Assembly (NCBI RefSeq): GCF_000508165.1
Contig: NZ_AYOZ01000015.1
Coordinates: 1-42,276 of the forward strand
Direction: 5' to 3'
Source of the DNA: Marinomonas profundimaris
GTDB taxonomy: Bacteria; Pseudomonadota; Gammaproteobacteria; Pseudomonadales; Marinomonadaceae
DNA: 42,276 nucleotides
Under the pieces are notes generated by a model. It was not told the origin of the DNA, searched no databases, and worked only from the letters and a program-made list of their open reading frames with translations. Positions within the stretch are counted from its first letter, which is position 1, and every line of letters begins with the position of its first letter. Below, piece after piece: positions 1 to 8,099 of the stretch. A program made the translations under genes and the position numbers.

Positions 1-4
1 TAAC

Positions 5-30
5 AAAAAAGGCGCCGAAGCGCCCTTTTT
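5..30 (-). terminator. Rho-independent terminator after tyrS
   Basis: On the minus strand a GGCGC stem closes over a TTCG tetraloop (GGCGC-TTCG-GCGCC) and runs into six T's, just past the tyrS stop codon. A-rich bases on the other side extend the stem, so it may also stop plus-strand transcription entering from the left. Confidence 0.85.
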
Positions 31-61
31 GGTCATTTGAAACAAACTAAGGTCAAATGCA

Positions 62-1366
62 TCACACAACGAATAAGTGGTGCTTTTTCTTACCTAATTT
101 AACAAGGAAGTATTTATTGTAATATCCATTCTTAGGTTTGAAAATGTCAGCAGCACTCATGTTGTCATCAAGTCCTTTCGCCACACCATTAACAAATACG
201 GAATTTCGCTGGAGCGCATCCTTCACTTGTTTACCACTCGCCGCCAATCCCGCATCGGCCATCAAAGACGTTAGTGGTGTTGCTGTTAGATCGAGACCTG
301 ATAATGAACTGCTAGGCAATCCATCTTGCTGTATTTGCTCAAGATCTTGTTCGCTCAATGAATCTACATCGCCACTAAATAAAGCCTGCGTAATTCGCTC
401 AGCTGCATTCAAGCCTTCTTCACCATGAACTAATCTCGTCACTTCACGTGCCAAGATAGATTGACCCTGTGGTTTACCACCACCATCTTTGTCTTGCTTT
501 TCAATAGCGTCAATTTCTTCAACAGACAAGAATGTAAAGTATTTTAAGAACTTATAAGCATCCGCATCCGCGGAATTTAGCCAGAACTGGTAAAAGGCAT
601 ATTGGCTAGTTTTACTTGAATCCAGCCAAATCGTACCAGTTTCCGTTTTACCAAACTTTGTACCATCTGACTTAGTCACCAAAGGCATTGTCAAACCAAA
701 GGCCTGATTACCATTTTGCCTACGAGTAAGATCCGTTCCGCCGGTAATATTCCCCCACTGATCACTACCACCTATCTGCAAAGTACAGTTATGCAGCCTA
801 TTTAATTCTGCAAAATCATAAGACTGTAAAATCATGTAGGTAAATTCAGTGAAAGAGATACCTTCACCTTCGCGGTTGATGCGTTGCTTTACTGATTCTT
901 TTTGGATCATTGCATTAATAGAGAAATGCTTACCCACATCACGCAAAAAATCTAAAATACTAAGATCTTTTGTCCAGTCGTAATTATTGACAACTTCTGC
1001 GCTGTTGGCCTCATCATTAAATTCAATAAATTGACTTACTTGTGCACGCAGTTTTTCTACCCATTCAGCCACAACTTCAGGGCCATTCAATTTACGCTCA
1101 ACCGCTTTAAAACTTGGATCACCAATCAATCCCGTGGCACCACCAACCAGCGCCAGCGGTTTATGGCCAGCCAATTGAAATCGCTTAAGCATTAAAAGTG
1201 GCACCAAACTACCAATATGCAAACTATCCGCTGTTGGATCAAAACCACAATAAAGAGTACGACTTCCACCATCTAGATGTTTTTTTAGCTCATCTTCTGC
1301 CGTCATTTGGGCGATAAGTCCGCGAGCTTGCAAGTCATTTAAAAGGTCTTTACTGCTAACAGTCAT
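62..1366 (-). CDS. tyrS: Tyrosyl-tRNA synthetase (TyrS)
   Basis: Class I aminoacyl-tRNA synthetase that charges tRNA-Tyr with tyrosine in the cytoplasm. The 434-residue product has the HIGH-type signature as HIGS (residues 50-53, in DSLHIGS) and the KMSKS-type loop as KFGKT (237-241), the form seen in bacterial TyrRS. The C-terminal S4-like RNA-binding domain (about 365-430) ends in a basic tail (LGKKKHH). The frame stays open 14 codons further upstream, but the ATG at 1366 gives MTVSSKDLL, which matches the family N-terminus, so I chose it. A weak GGAT lies upstream. It is divergent from the M23 peptidase gene, a pairing known from related genomes. Two TATAAT boxes face leftward in the 104-bp spacer, but neither has a good -35. 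Confidence 0.95.
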   Translation of the reverse strand: MTVSSKDLLNDLQARGLIAQMTAEDELKKHLDGGSRTLYCGFDPTADSLHIGSLVPLLMLKRFQLAGHKPLALVGGATGLIGDPSFKAVERKLNGPEVVAEWVEKLRAQVSQFIEFNDEANSAEVVNNYDWTKDLSILDFLRDVGKHFSINAMIQKESVKQRINREGEGISFTEFTYMILQSYDFAELNRLHNCTLQIGGSDQWGNITGGTDLTRRQNGNQAFGLTMPLVTKSDGTKFGKTETGTIWLDSSKTSQYAFYQFWLNSADADAYKFLKYFTFLSVEEIDAIEKQDKDGGGKPQGQSILAREVTRLVHGEEGLNAAERITQALFSGDVDSLSEQDLEQIQQDGLPSSSLSGLDLTATPLTSLMADAGLAASGKQVKDALQRNSVFVNGVAKGLDDNMSAADIFKPKNGYYNKYFLVKLGKKKHHLFVV

Positions 1367-1470
1367 TATTTTGATCCATATCCTAGTTAGTTTATCGTAC
1401 TTAAGCATTCAATTATAAAAGCAATGTTGGTAGGATTATAAGGCTTTATTAAAGATTTTAGGTACGCATC

Positions 1471-2877
1471 TTGATCAAATTACTACCAACAAAGCATTTA
1501 CTGCTCATTGCTGCAGTCAGTGCACTCCTTGCCGTGTTGCTTATTGCATTGCCGGATGAGGAAATATCAGACAACAATTCCATTTCCTTCGAGGCAAAGC
1601 TCGAAGTAATAGATCAGTCGGAACTCATACTTCACGACCTACAGAAACTGTCGCCAGCCACTCGAACCGTCGAATCGACGCCGTTGCTAGCAAGCAATCT
1701 CAGTACGACATATGAAATTTCTGTGCCCGACGCCTTAGCAAAAAAGAACAGCCCTCCGACATTTAAAGAACAGTCTGTTGAAGTTCAACCTGGCGATTCA
1801 CTGTCCAGAGTACTCTCAAGCAGAGGCATCTCTGCCCAAGATATTTATAAAGTTTCATTGGCGGATAAGAAACAAAAAACCTTATTGCAGATGAAGCCAG
1901 GACAAATACTTAACTTTACTAACAATGAAATGTCTGGCGAACTCACTCACTTAACACTCGTGTTAAATCGCTTAGACAGTGTCACTTTTGAACGTGAAGA
2001 CGACAAATTCAATCGCACCGACACATCAAGAATCCCTGATATTATTCAGACATATAAAGAAGCCGAGATTAACAACTCACTCTTTGTTGATGGATTGAGA
2101 TCCGGTATTGAACAGTCCCTTTTAATCGAATTGGCCAATATTTTTGGCTGGGACATCGATTTTGCTTTAGACATCCGAAAAGGCGACAGCTTAAGCGTTT
2201 TATACGAAGAAAAGTTTCTTGATGGCGAAAAGATTGGCTACGGCAATATCATCGCCGCTCAATTTATCAATAATGGAAGAACCTATCAGGCAATTCGATA
2301 TAAAACAGGTAAAGGCGCGAGTTACTACACGCCCGACGGTTTGGCGATGCGCAAAGCCTTTATACGAACGCCGGTAGATTTCACTAGGATTTCCTCTAAA
2401 TTCAACCCAAACAGGCTACACCCAATATTTAAAACCAGCCGCCCTCACCGAGGAGTTGACTACGCAGCAGCCAGTGGCACACCCGTAAAAGCCGCTGGTG
2501 ATGGAAAAATTTCGTTTGCTGGAAAGCAGAATGGTTATGGAAATGTAGTAATTATCGATCACGGAAGAGGCTATCAAACACTCTATGCCCATCTAAAAGG
2601 CTTCGCGAGAGGCACAAAGCGTGGCGCTAGAATTCAGCAAGGTAGAATCATTGCGTATGTTGGACAAACCGGCTGGGCAACAGGGCCTCATTTACATTAT
2701 GAATTTAGGATTAATGGCACTCACAAAAACCCAGTCACCGTGAGGCTACCCAATGATGCCCCTATGCCTAAAAAGGACTTAGAAAAATACCTACCTTACG
2801 CAAAACAAGTGGTTGCAACACTGTCAAATTCACACTCTCCTTCTTTTGCTCAAAAGCTCGCATCACTCAAAAACTAA
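1471..2877 (+). CDS. mepM: Membrane-anchored M23 murein endopeptidase (MepM-like)
   Basis: Predicted periplasmic peptidoglycan DD-endopeptidase that cleaves cross-links during wall growth. The 468-residue product has an N-terminal hydrophobic anchor (about 9-27). A LysM/OapA-like binding segment follows around 102-150 (VQPGDSLSRVL). The C-terminal LytM/M23 domain (about 323-425) has the zinc-site residues H326 and D330 (HRGVD), H374 (YAH) and H407/H409 (GPHLHYE), so it looks catalytically competent. The start is TTG at 1471, preceded by an AGG about 8 bases upstream; no better start is in frame. The gene is monocistronic and divergent from tyrS. The assignment to MepM rather than another M23 paralogue rests on domain order and neighbourhood. 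Confidence 0.88.
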   Translation: MIKLLPTKHLLLIAAVSALLAVLLIALPDEEISDNNSISFEAKLEVIDQSELILHDLQKLSPATRTVESTPLLASNLSTTYEISVPDALAKKNSPPTFKEQSVEVQPGDSLSRVLSSRGISAQDIYKVSLADKKQKTLLQMKPGQILNFTNNEMSGELTHLTLVLNRLDSVTFEREDDKFNRTDTSRIPDIIQTYKEAEINNSLFVDGLRSGIEQSLLIELANIFGWDIDFALDIRKGDSLSVLYEEKFLDGEKIGYGNIIAAQFINNGRTYQAIRYKTGKGASYYTPDGLAMRKAFIRTPVDFTRISSKFNPNRLHPIFKTSRPHRGVDYAAASGTPVKAAGDGKISFAGKQNGYGNVVIIDHGRGYQTLYAHLKGFARGTKRGARIQQGRIIAYVGQTGWATGPHLHYEFRINGTHKNPVTVRLPNDAPMPKKDLEKYLPYAKQVVATLSNSHSPSFAQKLASLKN

Positions 2878-2894
2878 CAAACAACCAACCAAAA

Positions 2895-2920
2895 AAAAGC
2901 AGCCAATTGGCTGCTTTTTT
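2895..2920. terminator. Bidirectional terminator between mepM and trxA
   Basis: Stem AGCAGCC / GGCTGCT with an AATT loop, an A-run on the left and six T's on the right. It lies between two convergent stop codons and so can serve both genes. Confidence 0.85.
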
Positions 2921-2936
2921 ACGACCTCATCTCTAA

Positions 2937-3263
2937 TTAGATAGCGCCGTTAACAAATTCAATTAACTGAGACTTAGATACCGCACCCACTTTAGTCGCA
3001 ACCACTTCACCACCTTTAACGATAAGCAAAGTAGGAATACCACGAACATTGTATTTTGGTGCTGTTTCTTGGTTTTCATCAACGTTAAGCTTCACCACTT
3101 TCACTTTACCAGCGTATTCTGCAGCAACGTCTTCTAACACTGGCGCAATCATCTTACACGGTCCACACCAAGGAGCCCAAAAATCAACAATAACCGGGAT
3201 CTCTGAATTCAGTACTTCTTCTGCAAATTGAGCATCAGTGATTTGAATTGTATTCTCACTCAT
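2937..3263 (-). CDS. trxA: Thioredoxin 1
   Basis: Small cytoplasmic thiol-disulfide oxidoreductase that reduces ribonucleotide reductase, PAPS reductase and other partners. The product is 108 residues, the usual length, with the active-site WCGPC (C33, C36) after the conserved VDFWAPW strand and the cis-proline loop GIPTLL. The ATG at 3263 follows a good AAGGA ribosome site. It is downstream of, and on the same strand as, the HAD gene, but separated by 105 bases, so it probably has its own promoter. I could not single out one convincing promoter there. Confidence 0.97.
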   Translation of the reverse strand: MSENTIQITDAQFAEEVLNSEIPVIVDFWAPWCGPCKMIAPVLEDVAAEYAGKVKVVKLNVDENQETAPKYNVRGIPTLLIVKGGEVVATKVGAVSKSQLIEFVNGAI

Positions 3264-3368
3264 AATAATTTCCTTAAAATCTATATTTAACCAATGAATA
3301 TGACATAGTGTATCACTAAATGAATGGGGTAAAAATGCGTCTCTATTAATTAAAGCAATAGAAAAACG

Positions 3369-4082
3369 CTATGATATTAGCGAACGAATAACCGTCGGTA
3401 ACTCAAGCAAAGAGTGTACTTCAGCATCCGAAGGAGCCCCCCAACTATCCCCCCAACGCTGTGCGCCATGGCGATTAAACCAAACACTTCTTGCTCCCGC
3501 ATTGGCCGCACCAAAAACATCATCCACAGGGTGATCACCAATATGAATGATTTGGCTTAAATCCACACCAGCGGTTGTAGCGGCAAGTGAAAAAACATCG
3601 ACAGCGGGCTTTGCAACGCCAACTTGATCAGCTCGCACAGCAAAGTCAAAATACTGCCCTAGACCAACATAAGGATGATAAACATCGGCATTCCCGTTCG
3701 TAATGACGGCCAACGAATAATCCTGATGTAACACTTCAAGCACATCAACAACATGAGGGTATAAATCCACTTTCTGACGCCATTCGCAAAAATGCGCCAG
3801 TGCTGCCTCAGCAACCGAATTAGCCTCTTCAGAAGGCAACCCAAACTGCTTCAGTGCCAGTTTATAAATAGACAAACGAAGGGCGGTTAAGTTCGCAGCA
3901 ATTTCTGGCGTCTCAGCCATGACTTTCTTTTTAAGCTCTTCTTGTACTGACAAGGAATGCTGCTGTAAAAAGCCAGGAAAACGCATTTCAAACCAAGCTT
4001 CCATTGCATATTCTGCACGGGAAATAACCGGTGCAACATCCCACAAGGTATTGTCCAGATCAAACGTAATAAGCACAGTCAC
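3369..4082 (-). CDS. yigB: HAD-superfamily phosphatase, YigB-like
   Basis: Predicted cytoplasmic haloacid-dehalogenase-type phosphatase. YigB of E. coli hydrolyses FMN and a riboflavin precursor phosphate; that substrate is transferred here only by gene order and similarity of form. All four HAD motifs are visible in 237 residues: motif I D8-L-D10-NT, motif II T128-N129, the motif III lysine K158 (VAKP), and motif IV GD183 with D187/D188. The start is GTG at 4082, overlapping the TGA of the DUF484 gene (GTGA), with a GAGG 8-9 bases before it, which implies translational coupling. In most relatives xerC separates these two genes; here it does not. Confidence 0.85.
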   Translation of the reverse strand: MTVLITFDLDNTLWDVAPVISRAEYAMEAWFEMRFPGFLQQHSLSVQEELKKKVMAETPEIAANLTALRLSIYKLALKQFGLPSEEANSVAEAALAHFCEWRQKVDLYPHVVDVLEVLHQDYSLAVITNGNADVYHPYVGLGQYFDFAVRADQVGVAKPAVDVFSLAATTAGVDLSQIIHIGDHPVDDVFGAANAGARSVWFNRHGAQRWGDSWGAPSDAEVHSLLELPTVIRSLIS

Positions 4083-4744
4083 GGTAACAACCTCAATAAA
4101 ATTGCGCTTAATAAATCAGCAATATATTGAAGAAACATAGCACCCTTCTCTTTATCAAACGCCACTTGGCTTTTAGAGCCTAAAACGAGAACACCGCACT
4201 TTTTAATGACACCGCCTTCTCTTGACAGAAGAGGCAAAACAGCCACTGAACGAATCAAGTCCGCATCATCAGAAAACAAAAAGCGCATTTCATTGAGAGG
4301 CAAGACACCACAAAAGCAATCAACAAACCCGGCAGCATGAGATAAAAACACATCGTCATCCACCAGCACATGACTTCTTACGGCACTGTCTGGAAATTCG
4401 CCATACAAAACCAAAGCATGATGAGAGACTTCAAAGTCATCTCTCACCATATCATCGATAACAACAGCAAGATCATCCAAAGTACTACACGTCAGACCAG
4501 CCAATACCAAGCGCCGACTTTTCTGCATGGTTGACTCATTTTCACGAGCCACATCAACAAGGCGCTCAAACTGCCCGCGGTAATTCGCTGTCGATTGCCT
4601 TAACAAATTCACCTGATATTCAAGTAAAGAAATAACCTTCCCATTAACAGGATGAGGAAGAGTCAAACTCTCCAACAAATCAGCATGCCGAATAAAAAAA
4701 TCTGGCGTTTGTGACAAATATTGAATTACTTCCTCTTCGCTCAT
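4079..4744 (-). CDS. DUF484 family protein (GAF-like)
   Basis: Conserved 221-residue protein of the DUF484 family (E. coli YigA position), expected to fold like a GAF domain. Its function is not known. The N-terminus MSEEEVIQYL, the segment FFIRHADLLESLTLPHP and a following short coiled stretch (about 43-75) are typical. The C-terminal two-thirds (about 85-215) forms the GAF-like part, including VLPLLSREGG and GVLVLGS. The frame opens 10 codons earlier inside dapF, but the ATG at 4744 has an AGAGG site and lies 7 bases past the dapF stop, so it is the likely start. It ends overlapping the HAD gene. It often accompanies dapF and xerC, which suggests a link to cell-wall or division functions (inference). 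Confidence 0.88.
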   Translation of the reverse strand: MSEEEVIQYLSQTPDFFIRHADLLESLTLPHPVNGKVISLLEYQVNLLRQSTANYRGQFERLVDVARENESTMQKSRRLVLAGLTCSTLDDLAVVIDDMVRDDFEVSHHALVLYGEFPDSAVRSHVLVDDDVFLSHAAGFVDCFCGVLPLNEMRFLFSDDADLIRSVAVLPLLSREGGVIKKCGVLVLGSKSQVAFDKEKGAMFLQYIADLLSAILLRLLP

Positions 4745-4751
4745 AATGCCT

Positions 4752-5582
4752 CTATAGGTAAATTTGACCTTCAAATACTTTTTCAGCAGGTCCAGTCATT
4801 AATATGGGATGACCTTCACCCTGCCATTCGATCTGCAAATCACCACCTCGTAAATGCGCTGTCACTTTAGGTGACAACCACCCTTGCTTGATACCAGCAA
4901 CAACCGCGGCACAAGCTCCGGTTCCACAAGCTTGAGTTTCGCCCACGCCACGCTCATAAACACGCAAATTAATTTCATCAGGATTAATCACCTGCATAAA
5001 ACCTACATTTACTTTTCGAGGAAAACGTTCATGACATTCAATAAGCGCCCCGACTGTCGATACTTGATTATCAGTCAGTTGATCCACCTTAATCACAGCA
5101 TGAGGATTACCAACCGAGACAGGCGTCATTAGAAAATCGTCGCCACCAGCCGTAATACCATAAAGCGCATCAGAAGGCTCCGCCGTAAAAGGCAACTCCT
5201 TAGGATCAAAGCTCGGCATTCCCATGTCGACCGTGACCAATCCGTCATCCAATACTCGTAACTGGATCACGCCGCGCTTAGTTTCCACATTGATCACACG
5301 CTTGTTCGTTAATTCACGATCCAATACAAACTTGGCAAAACAACGAGCGCCGTTACCACAATGCTCTACTTCACTGCCGTCTGAATTATAAATACGATAA
5401 CGGAAATCCATATCTGGCTGAGTTGGTGGCTCTACCACCAACAATTGGTCAAACCCAATCCCCCAGTTTCGATCACTCAGTCGCTCGATTTGCTGCTTAT
5501 TAAAAAACACTTTACGAGACACCGCATCGACGACAACAAAATCATTGCCCAATCCATGCATTTTGGTAAATTTTAACAACAC
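4752..5582 (-). CDS. dapF: Diaminopimelate epimerase
   Basis: Converts LL- to meso-diaminopimelate, the precursor of lysine and of the peptidoglycan cross-link. The two catalytic cysteines are present in HCGNGARC (C75) and ACGTGAC (C219) of the 276-residue product, and the N-terminal KMHGLGNDF motif is intact. I chose the GTG at 5582: a GGAG overlapping the end of lysA lies 6 bases upstream, and the residues after it match family N-termini. An in-frame extension to 5615 would run back into lysA. It sits 10 bases after the lysA stop, so lysine synthesis is organised as one operon. Confidence 0.96.
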   Translation of the reverse strand: MLLKFTKMHGLGNDFVVVDAVSRKVFFNKQQIERLSDRNWGIGFDQLLVVEPPTQPDMDFRYRIYNSDGSEVEHCGNGARCFAKFVLDRELTNKRVINVETKRGVIQLRVLDDGLVTVDMGMPSFDPKELPFTAEPSDALYGITAGGDDFLMTPVSVGNPHAVIKVDQLTDNQVSTVGALIECHERFPRKVNVGFMQVINPDEINLRVYERGVGETQACGTGACAAVVAGIKQGWLSPKVTAHLRGGDLQIEWQGEGHPILMTGPAEKVFEGQIYL

Positions 5583-5592
5583 GACGAACTCC

Positions 5593-6846
5593 TTAGTCTG
5601 GCAAAATTTGCTCACCAGCTAACTGATGCTCAATCGTTTCACGGGCACGAATTAAATACGTGTTATCACCATCAACCATCACTTCTGCCGCGCGATTACG
5701 GCTGTTGTAGTTTGATGACATGGTAAAGCCATACGCCCCCGCCGAACGGACAGCCAAAAGGTCGCCAGGCTGAATATCAAGTTCGCGATCCTTGCCTAAA
5801 AAGTCACCAGTTTCACAAATTGGCCCAACAAGATCGTACGTACGCTCACCTTCTGATGTTGGCACCAAAGAGACAGGTACAATATTCATCCACGCGCTAT
5901 ACAAAGATGGGCGAATAAGATCATTCATCGCACCATCAATGATGGCAAAGTTTTTATGCGGACTACACTTCAGAAACTCAACTTGAGTCAGCAGAATTCC
6001 CGCATTCGCCGCAATAGAGCGACCAGGTTCAAATGCCAATTCGAAATCCATCCCCTTTACTTTCTCAAGCAAAAGTTTGGCGTACTCTGCAGGCTCTGGC
6101 GGCACTTCGTCACGGTAACGAACACCCAAGCCACCACCAAGATCAAGATGCTTAATCTTAATCCCCACCTCTGACAGCTGATCCACCAAACCGATCAAAC
6201 GATCAAATGTATCAAGAAAAGGCTTCAACTCAGTCAGTTGAGACCCAATATGACAATCTACCCCCATCACATTTAAATTTGGTAATTTGTGGGCAATTTG
6301 ATAGATACGGACCGCGTCTTTAATATCGATGCCAAATTTATTTTCTTTTAATCCAGTCGATATATAAGGGTGCGTTTTCGCGTCTACATCTGGATTCACA
6401 CGCAATGACACAGGTGCTATTTTGCCCATCTCGCCAGCAACTTGATCCAAGCGGTACAACTCAGCTTCAGACTCAACATTAAAACAATGAATGCCAACCT
6501 CTAAAGCACGACGCATTTCGACGGCTTGTTTGCCTAGTCCAGAAAACATCACCTTAGCAGGGTCACCGCCAGCCTTGAGTACGCGCTCCAACTCGCCGAT
6601 GGAAACAATATCAAAGCCCGAACCTAATCGAGCCAATACGTTCAAAATCGCAATATTTGAGCACGCCTTTACGGCATAACAAATGAGTGTTGGATGAGAA
6701 GCAAATGCCTCTGCATAGGCATTATAATGACGCTCTAGCGTTGCGCGCGAATACACATAACAAGGCGTTCCATATTGATTGGCGATATCAGATAACGCCA
6801 CACGCTCTGCGTGCAGAGTCTCATTAGAATAATTAAAAAAGTCCAA
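5593..6846 (-). CDS. lysA: Diaminopimelate decarboxylase
   Basis: PLP-dependent fold-III decarboxylase that makes L-lysine from meso-diaminopimelate, the last step of the pathway. The product is 417 residues, normal for the family. K60 in YAVKAC is the PLP-binding lysine, the glycine-rich phosphate loop appears as LDLGGGLGV, and the C-terminal active-site cysteine lies in GPICETGDFLG. The start codon is TTG at 6846, with AGGA 7 bases upstream in the 14-base gap after lptM. It is the second gene of the lptM-lysA-dapF-DUF484-HAD operon. Confidence 0.95.
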   Translation of the reverse strand: MDFFNYSNETLHAERVALSDIANQYGTPCYVYSRATLERHYNAYAEAFASHPTLICYAVKACSNIAILNVLARLGSGFDIVSIGELERVLKAGGDPAKVMFSGLGKQAVEMRRALEVGIHCFNVESEAELYRLDQVAGEMGKIAPVSLRVNPDVDAKTHPYISTGLKENKFGIDIKDAVRIYQIAHKLPNLNVMGVDCHIGSQLTELKPFLDTFDRLIGLVDQLSEVGIKIKHLDLGGGLGVRYRDEVPPEPAEYAKLLLEKVKGMDFELAFEPGRSIAANAGILLTQVEFLKCSPHKNFAIIDGAMNDLIRPSLYSAWMNIVPVSLVPTSEGERTYDLVGPICETGDFLGKDRELDIQPGDLLAVRSAGAYGFTMSSNYNSRNRAAEVMVDGDNTYLIRARETIEHQLAGEQILPD

Positions 6847-6860
6847 AAGGGGATCCTCAG

Positions 6861-6977
6861 CTATAAAGACGATTCTTGTTGTATTACAGGCGTGCTATCT
6901 GGTAAATAAAGGGCTCCTTTATTGCCGCAAGCCGTCAAAAGAACAGCCAATACACACACTGAAAACAACTTAAACAT
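6861..6977 (-). CDS. lptM: Small LptM/YifL-type lipoprotein
   Basis: A 38-codon gene. The peptide starts MFKLFSVCVLAVLLTACG, a type II signal peptide with lipobox LTAC (acylated cysteine at 17), followed by the family motif GNKGALYLP. In E. coli, LptM (YifL) binds and helps mature the LptD/E lipopolysaccharide translocon in the outer membrane; that role is inferred here from the motif. The start ATG at 6977 is preceded by AAGG. It lies 14 bases before lysA, the same arrangement as lppL-lysA in Pseudomonas and yifL-dapF in E. coli. It is short enough to be missed by length cut-offs. Confidence 0.92.
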   Translation of the reverse strand: MFKLFSVCVLAVLLTACGNKGALYLPDSTPVIQQESSL

Positions 6978-7008
6978 CGCCTTATCTCTTCTATTTTTTG
7001 ATTGAGAT

Positions 7009-7038
7009 AGTATACCTTGCGCCCTGTTCGTTTCCCAA
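7009..7038 (-). promoter_or_regulatory. Sigma70-type promoter of the lptM-lysA-dapF operon
   Basis: On the minus strand TTGGGA (7033-7038) and TATACT (7009-7014) are separated by 18 bases. Transcription would start near 7002, giving a leader of about 25 bases before lptM. Confidence 0.6.
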
Positions 7039-7108
7039 CCCTAGCAAGTCAATTAGCTGGATATTCTTTCGTTGGAATTCTTTACTTAGAATAGGAGGGA
7101 TCCCTGTC

Positions 7109-7183
7109 TTGAATTTGCTATATTTACCACAAGAGATAACCTCTTCCACTTCTTCAATATGGATCACCGACAAACACGAATGA
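7109..7183 (+). other. Possible leader ORF coupled to the downstream gene
   Basis: A perfect AGGAGG (7093-7098) is followed 10 bases later by TTG at 7109. This would open a 24-codon frame (MNLLYLPQEI...) that ends in TGA at 7181-7183, overlapping the ATG at 7180 (ATGA). The frame is open further upstream, but the part before the AGGAGG crosses the lptM promoter and is unlikely to be coding. It may be a leader peptide giving translational coupling, or a coincidence. Confidence 0.3.
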
Positions 7184-8025
7184 AAAGAAAACTTGCGCCA
7201 TGGCTGACCGCACTACTTTGCGCCATCATCGTACACATAATGATTATTGCGATATCAGCCAATCAACATTGGCTTGATGTCGACGTTTCCGCATCCAATT
7301 TCGAATTATTTCTATTACCTGCCAGCCAACAAACAACAGAAGAATCGGAACAAACCACACCCTACCATAATGACAATGAAACTTACGCTGCATTTGAAGA
7401 AAGAGACTCAGAGCAATCAACCGCACCATTCGACATATTTGACAAACAACAGCAAGGTGGGCAAGCCAATATTACTGAATCAAATCTATTTGAACCAAAC
7501 CCTCTTGAGCAAAATACGTTTGGCTCTCAAGTACAAACGCAGATTCAAGATGAAAACAGCAACAACTTAGACAATGCAAACGGACAGGAAGCGCTATTCA
7601 GTAGCACAGTAGACAACAAAACAGCAGACACATCGGAATTGAATGACACTTTTTTCAGCACGGACAAGCCAAGCTTACTGGATCTATCAAAAATTTCCTT
7701 ATCACCCAATACCGACGATGACGCGCTCGAAGGTGTTTTTTCTGAAGAGCTAAGAAATAAAATTGCAGAATCCAAAAAAGCACAAAAGGATTATTTGAAA
7801 GGGCAAATTGAAGAAGTAACTTACCCGATCACAAAAGATTCGGATGGCACTCGCTACGTTAATATCAAAGGCGTTTGCTGGCGCTTACCCGAACCAGGAA
7901 GCAAAGAACCTTGGGTAATTGTATTCGCTGGTTGCAGCGGACAAACAAAATCTTTTCATTTTGAACTCAACATCACCCCCAGCACATTACTGGGTCCAGA
8001 TTCCCCGTTTTCTATTGGCCATTAG
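7180..8025 (+). CDS. Unknown membrane-anchored protein with TonB-like layout
   Basis: Not recognised. The 281-residue product begins MKRKLAPWLTALLCAI, a basic N-terminus followed by one membrane segment (about 5-25). A long polar Q/N/E/S/T-rich, probably unfolded stretch follows (about 45-185). A small C-terminal domain (about 205-281) contains two cysteines, in KGVCWRLP and FAGCSGQ, and could form a disulfide in the periplasm. The plan (anchor, linker, small domain) resembles TonB or TolA, but I see no TonB motif. An ATG at 7159 adds 7 residues; neither start has a good ribosome site, and I prefer 7180 because it overlaps the TGA of a short upstream frame. It occupies the site divergent from lptM where cyaY lies in E. 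coli and Pseudomonas, but has no frataxin features. Confidence 0.7.
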   Translation: MKRKLAPWLTALLCAIIVHIMIIAISANQHWLDVDVSASNFELFLLPASQQTTEESEQTTPYHNDNETYAAFEERDSEQSTAPFDIFDKQQQGGQANITESNLFEPNPLEQNTFGSQVQTQIQDENSNNLDNANGQEALFSSTVDNKTADTSELNDTFFSTDKPSLLDLSKISLSPNTDDDALEGVFSEELRNKIAESKKAQKDYLKGQIEEVTYPITKDSDGTRYVNIKGVCWRLPEPGSKEPWVIVFAGCSGQTKSFHFELNITPSTLLGPDSPFSIGH

Positions 8026-8042
8026 CGCCGCTATTTCAGCAT

Positions 8043-8073
8043 AAAAAAACGGCGAACTGGTCGCCGTTTTTTT
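8043..8073. terminator. Bidirectional terminator before argH
   Basis: A perfect 13-bp stem: seven A's plus CGGCGA pairs with TCGCCG plus seven T's around an ACTGG loop. It lies between the convergent ends of the unknown anchored protein gene and argH. Confidence 0.92.
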
Positions 8074-8099
8074 ATGCTAGATAAATCCAATAAACACCA

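Noticed and set aside
6991..7173. Open frame on the minus strand ahead of lptM (60 codons, TTG start)
   Set aside because: It contains the likely lptM promoter (TTGGGA-N18-TATACT), has no ribosome site, and gives no recognisable protein.
7247..7570. Second open frame within the unknown anchored protein gene
   Set aside because: It lies in the same strand and region but starts mid-gene without a ribosome site and ends abruptly; it is a product of the polar low-complexity stretch.
7180..8025. Frataxin (cyaY) at the position divergent from lptM
   Set aside because: The product is nearly three times too long, has a membrane anchor and lacks the acidic first helix and beta sheet sequence of CyaY.
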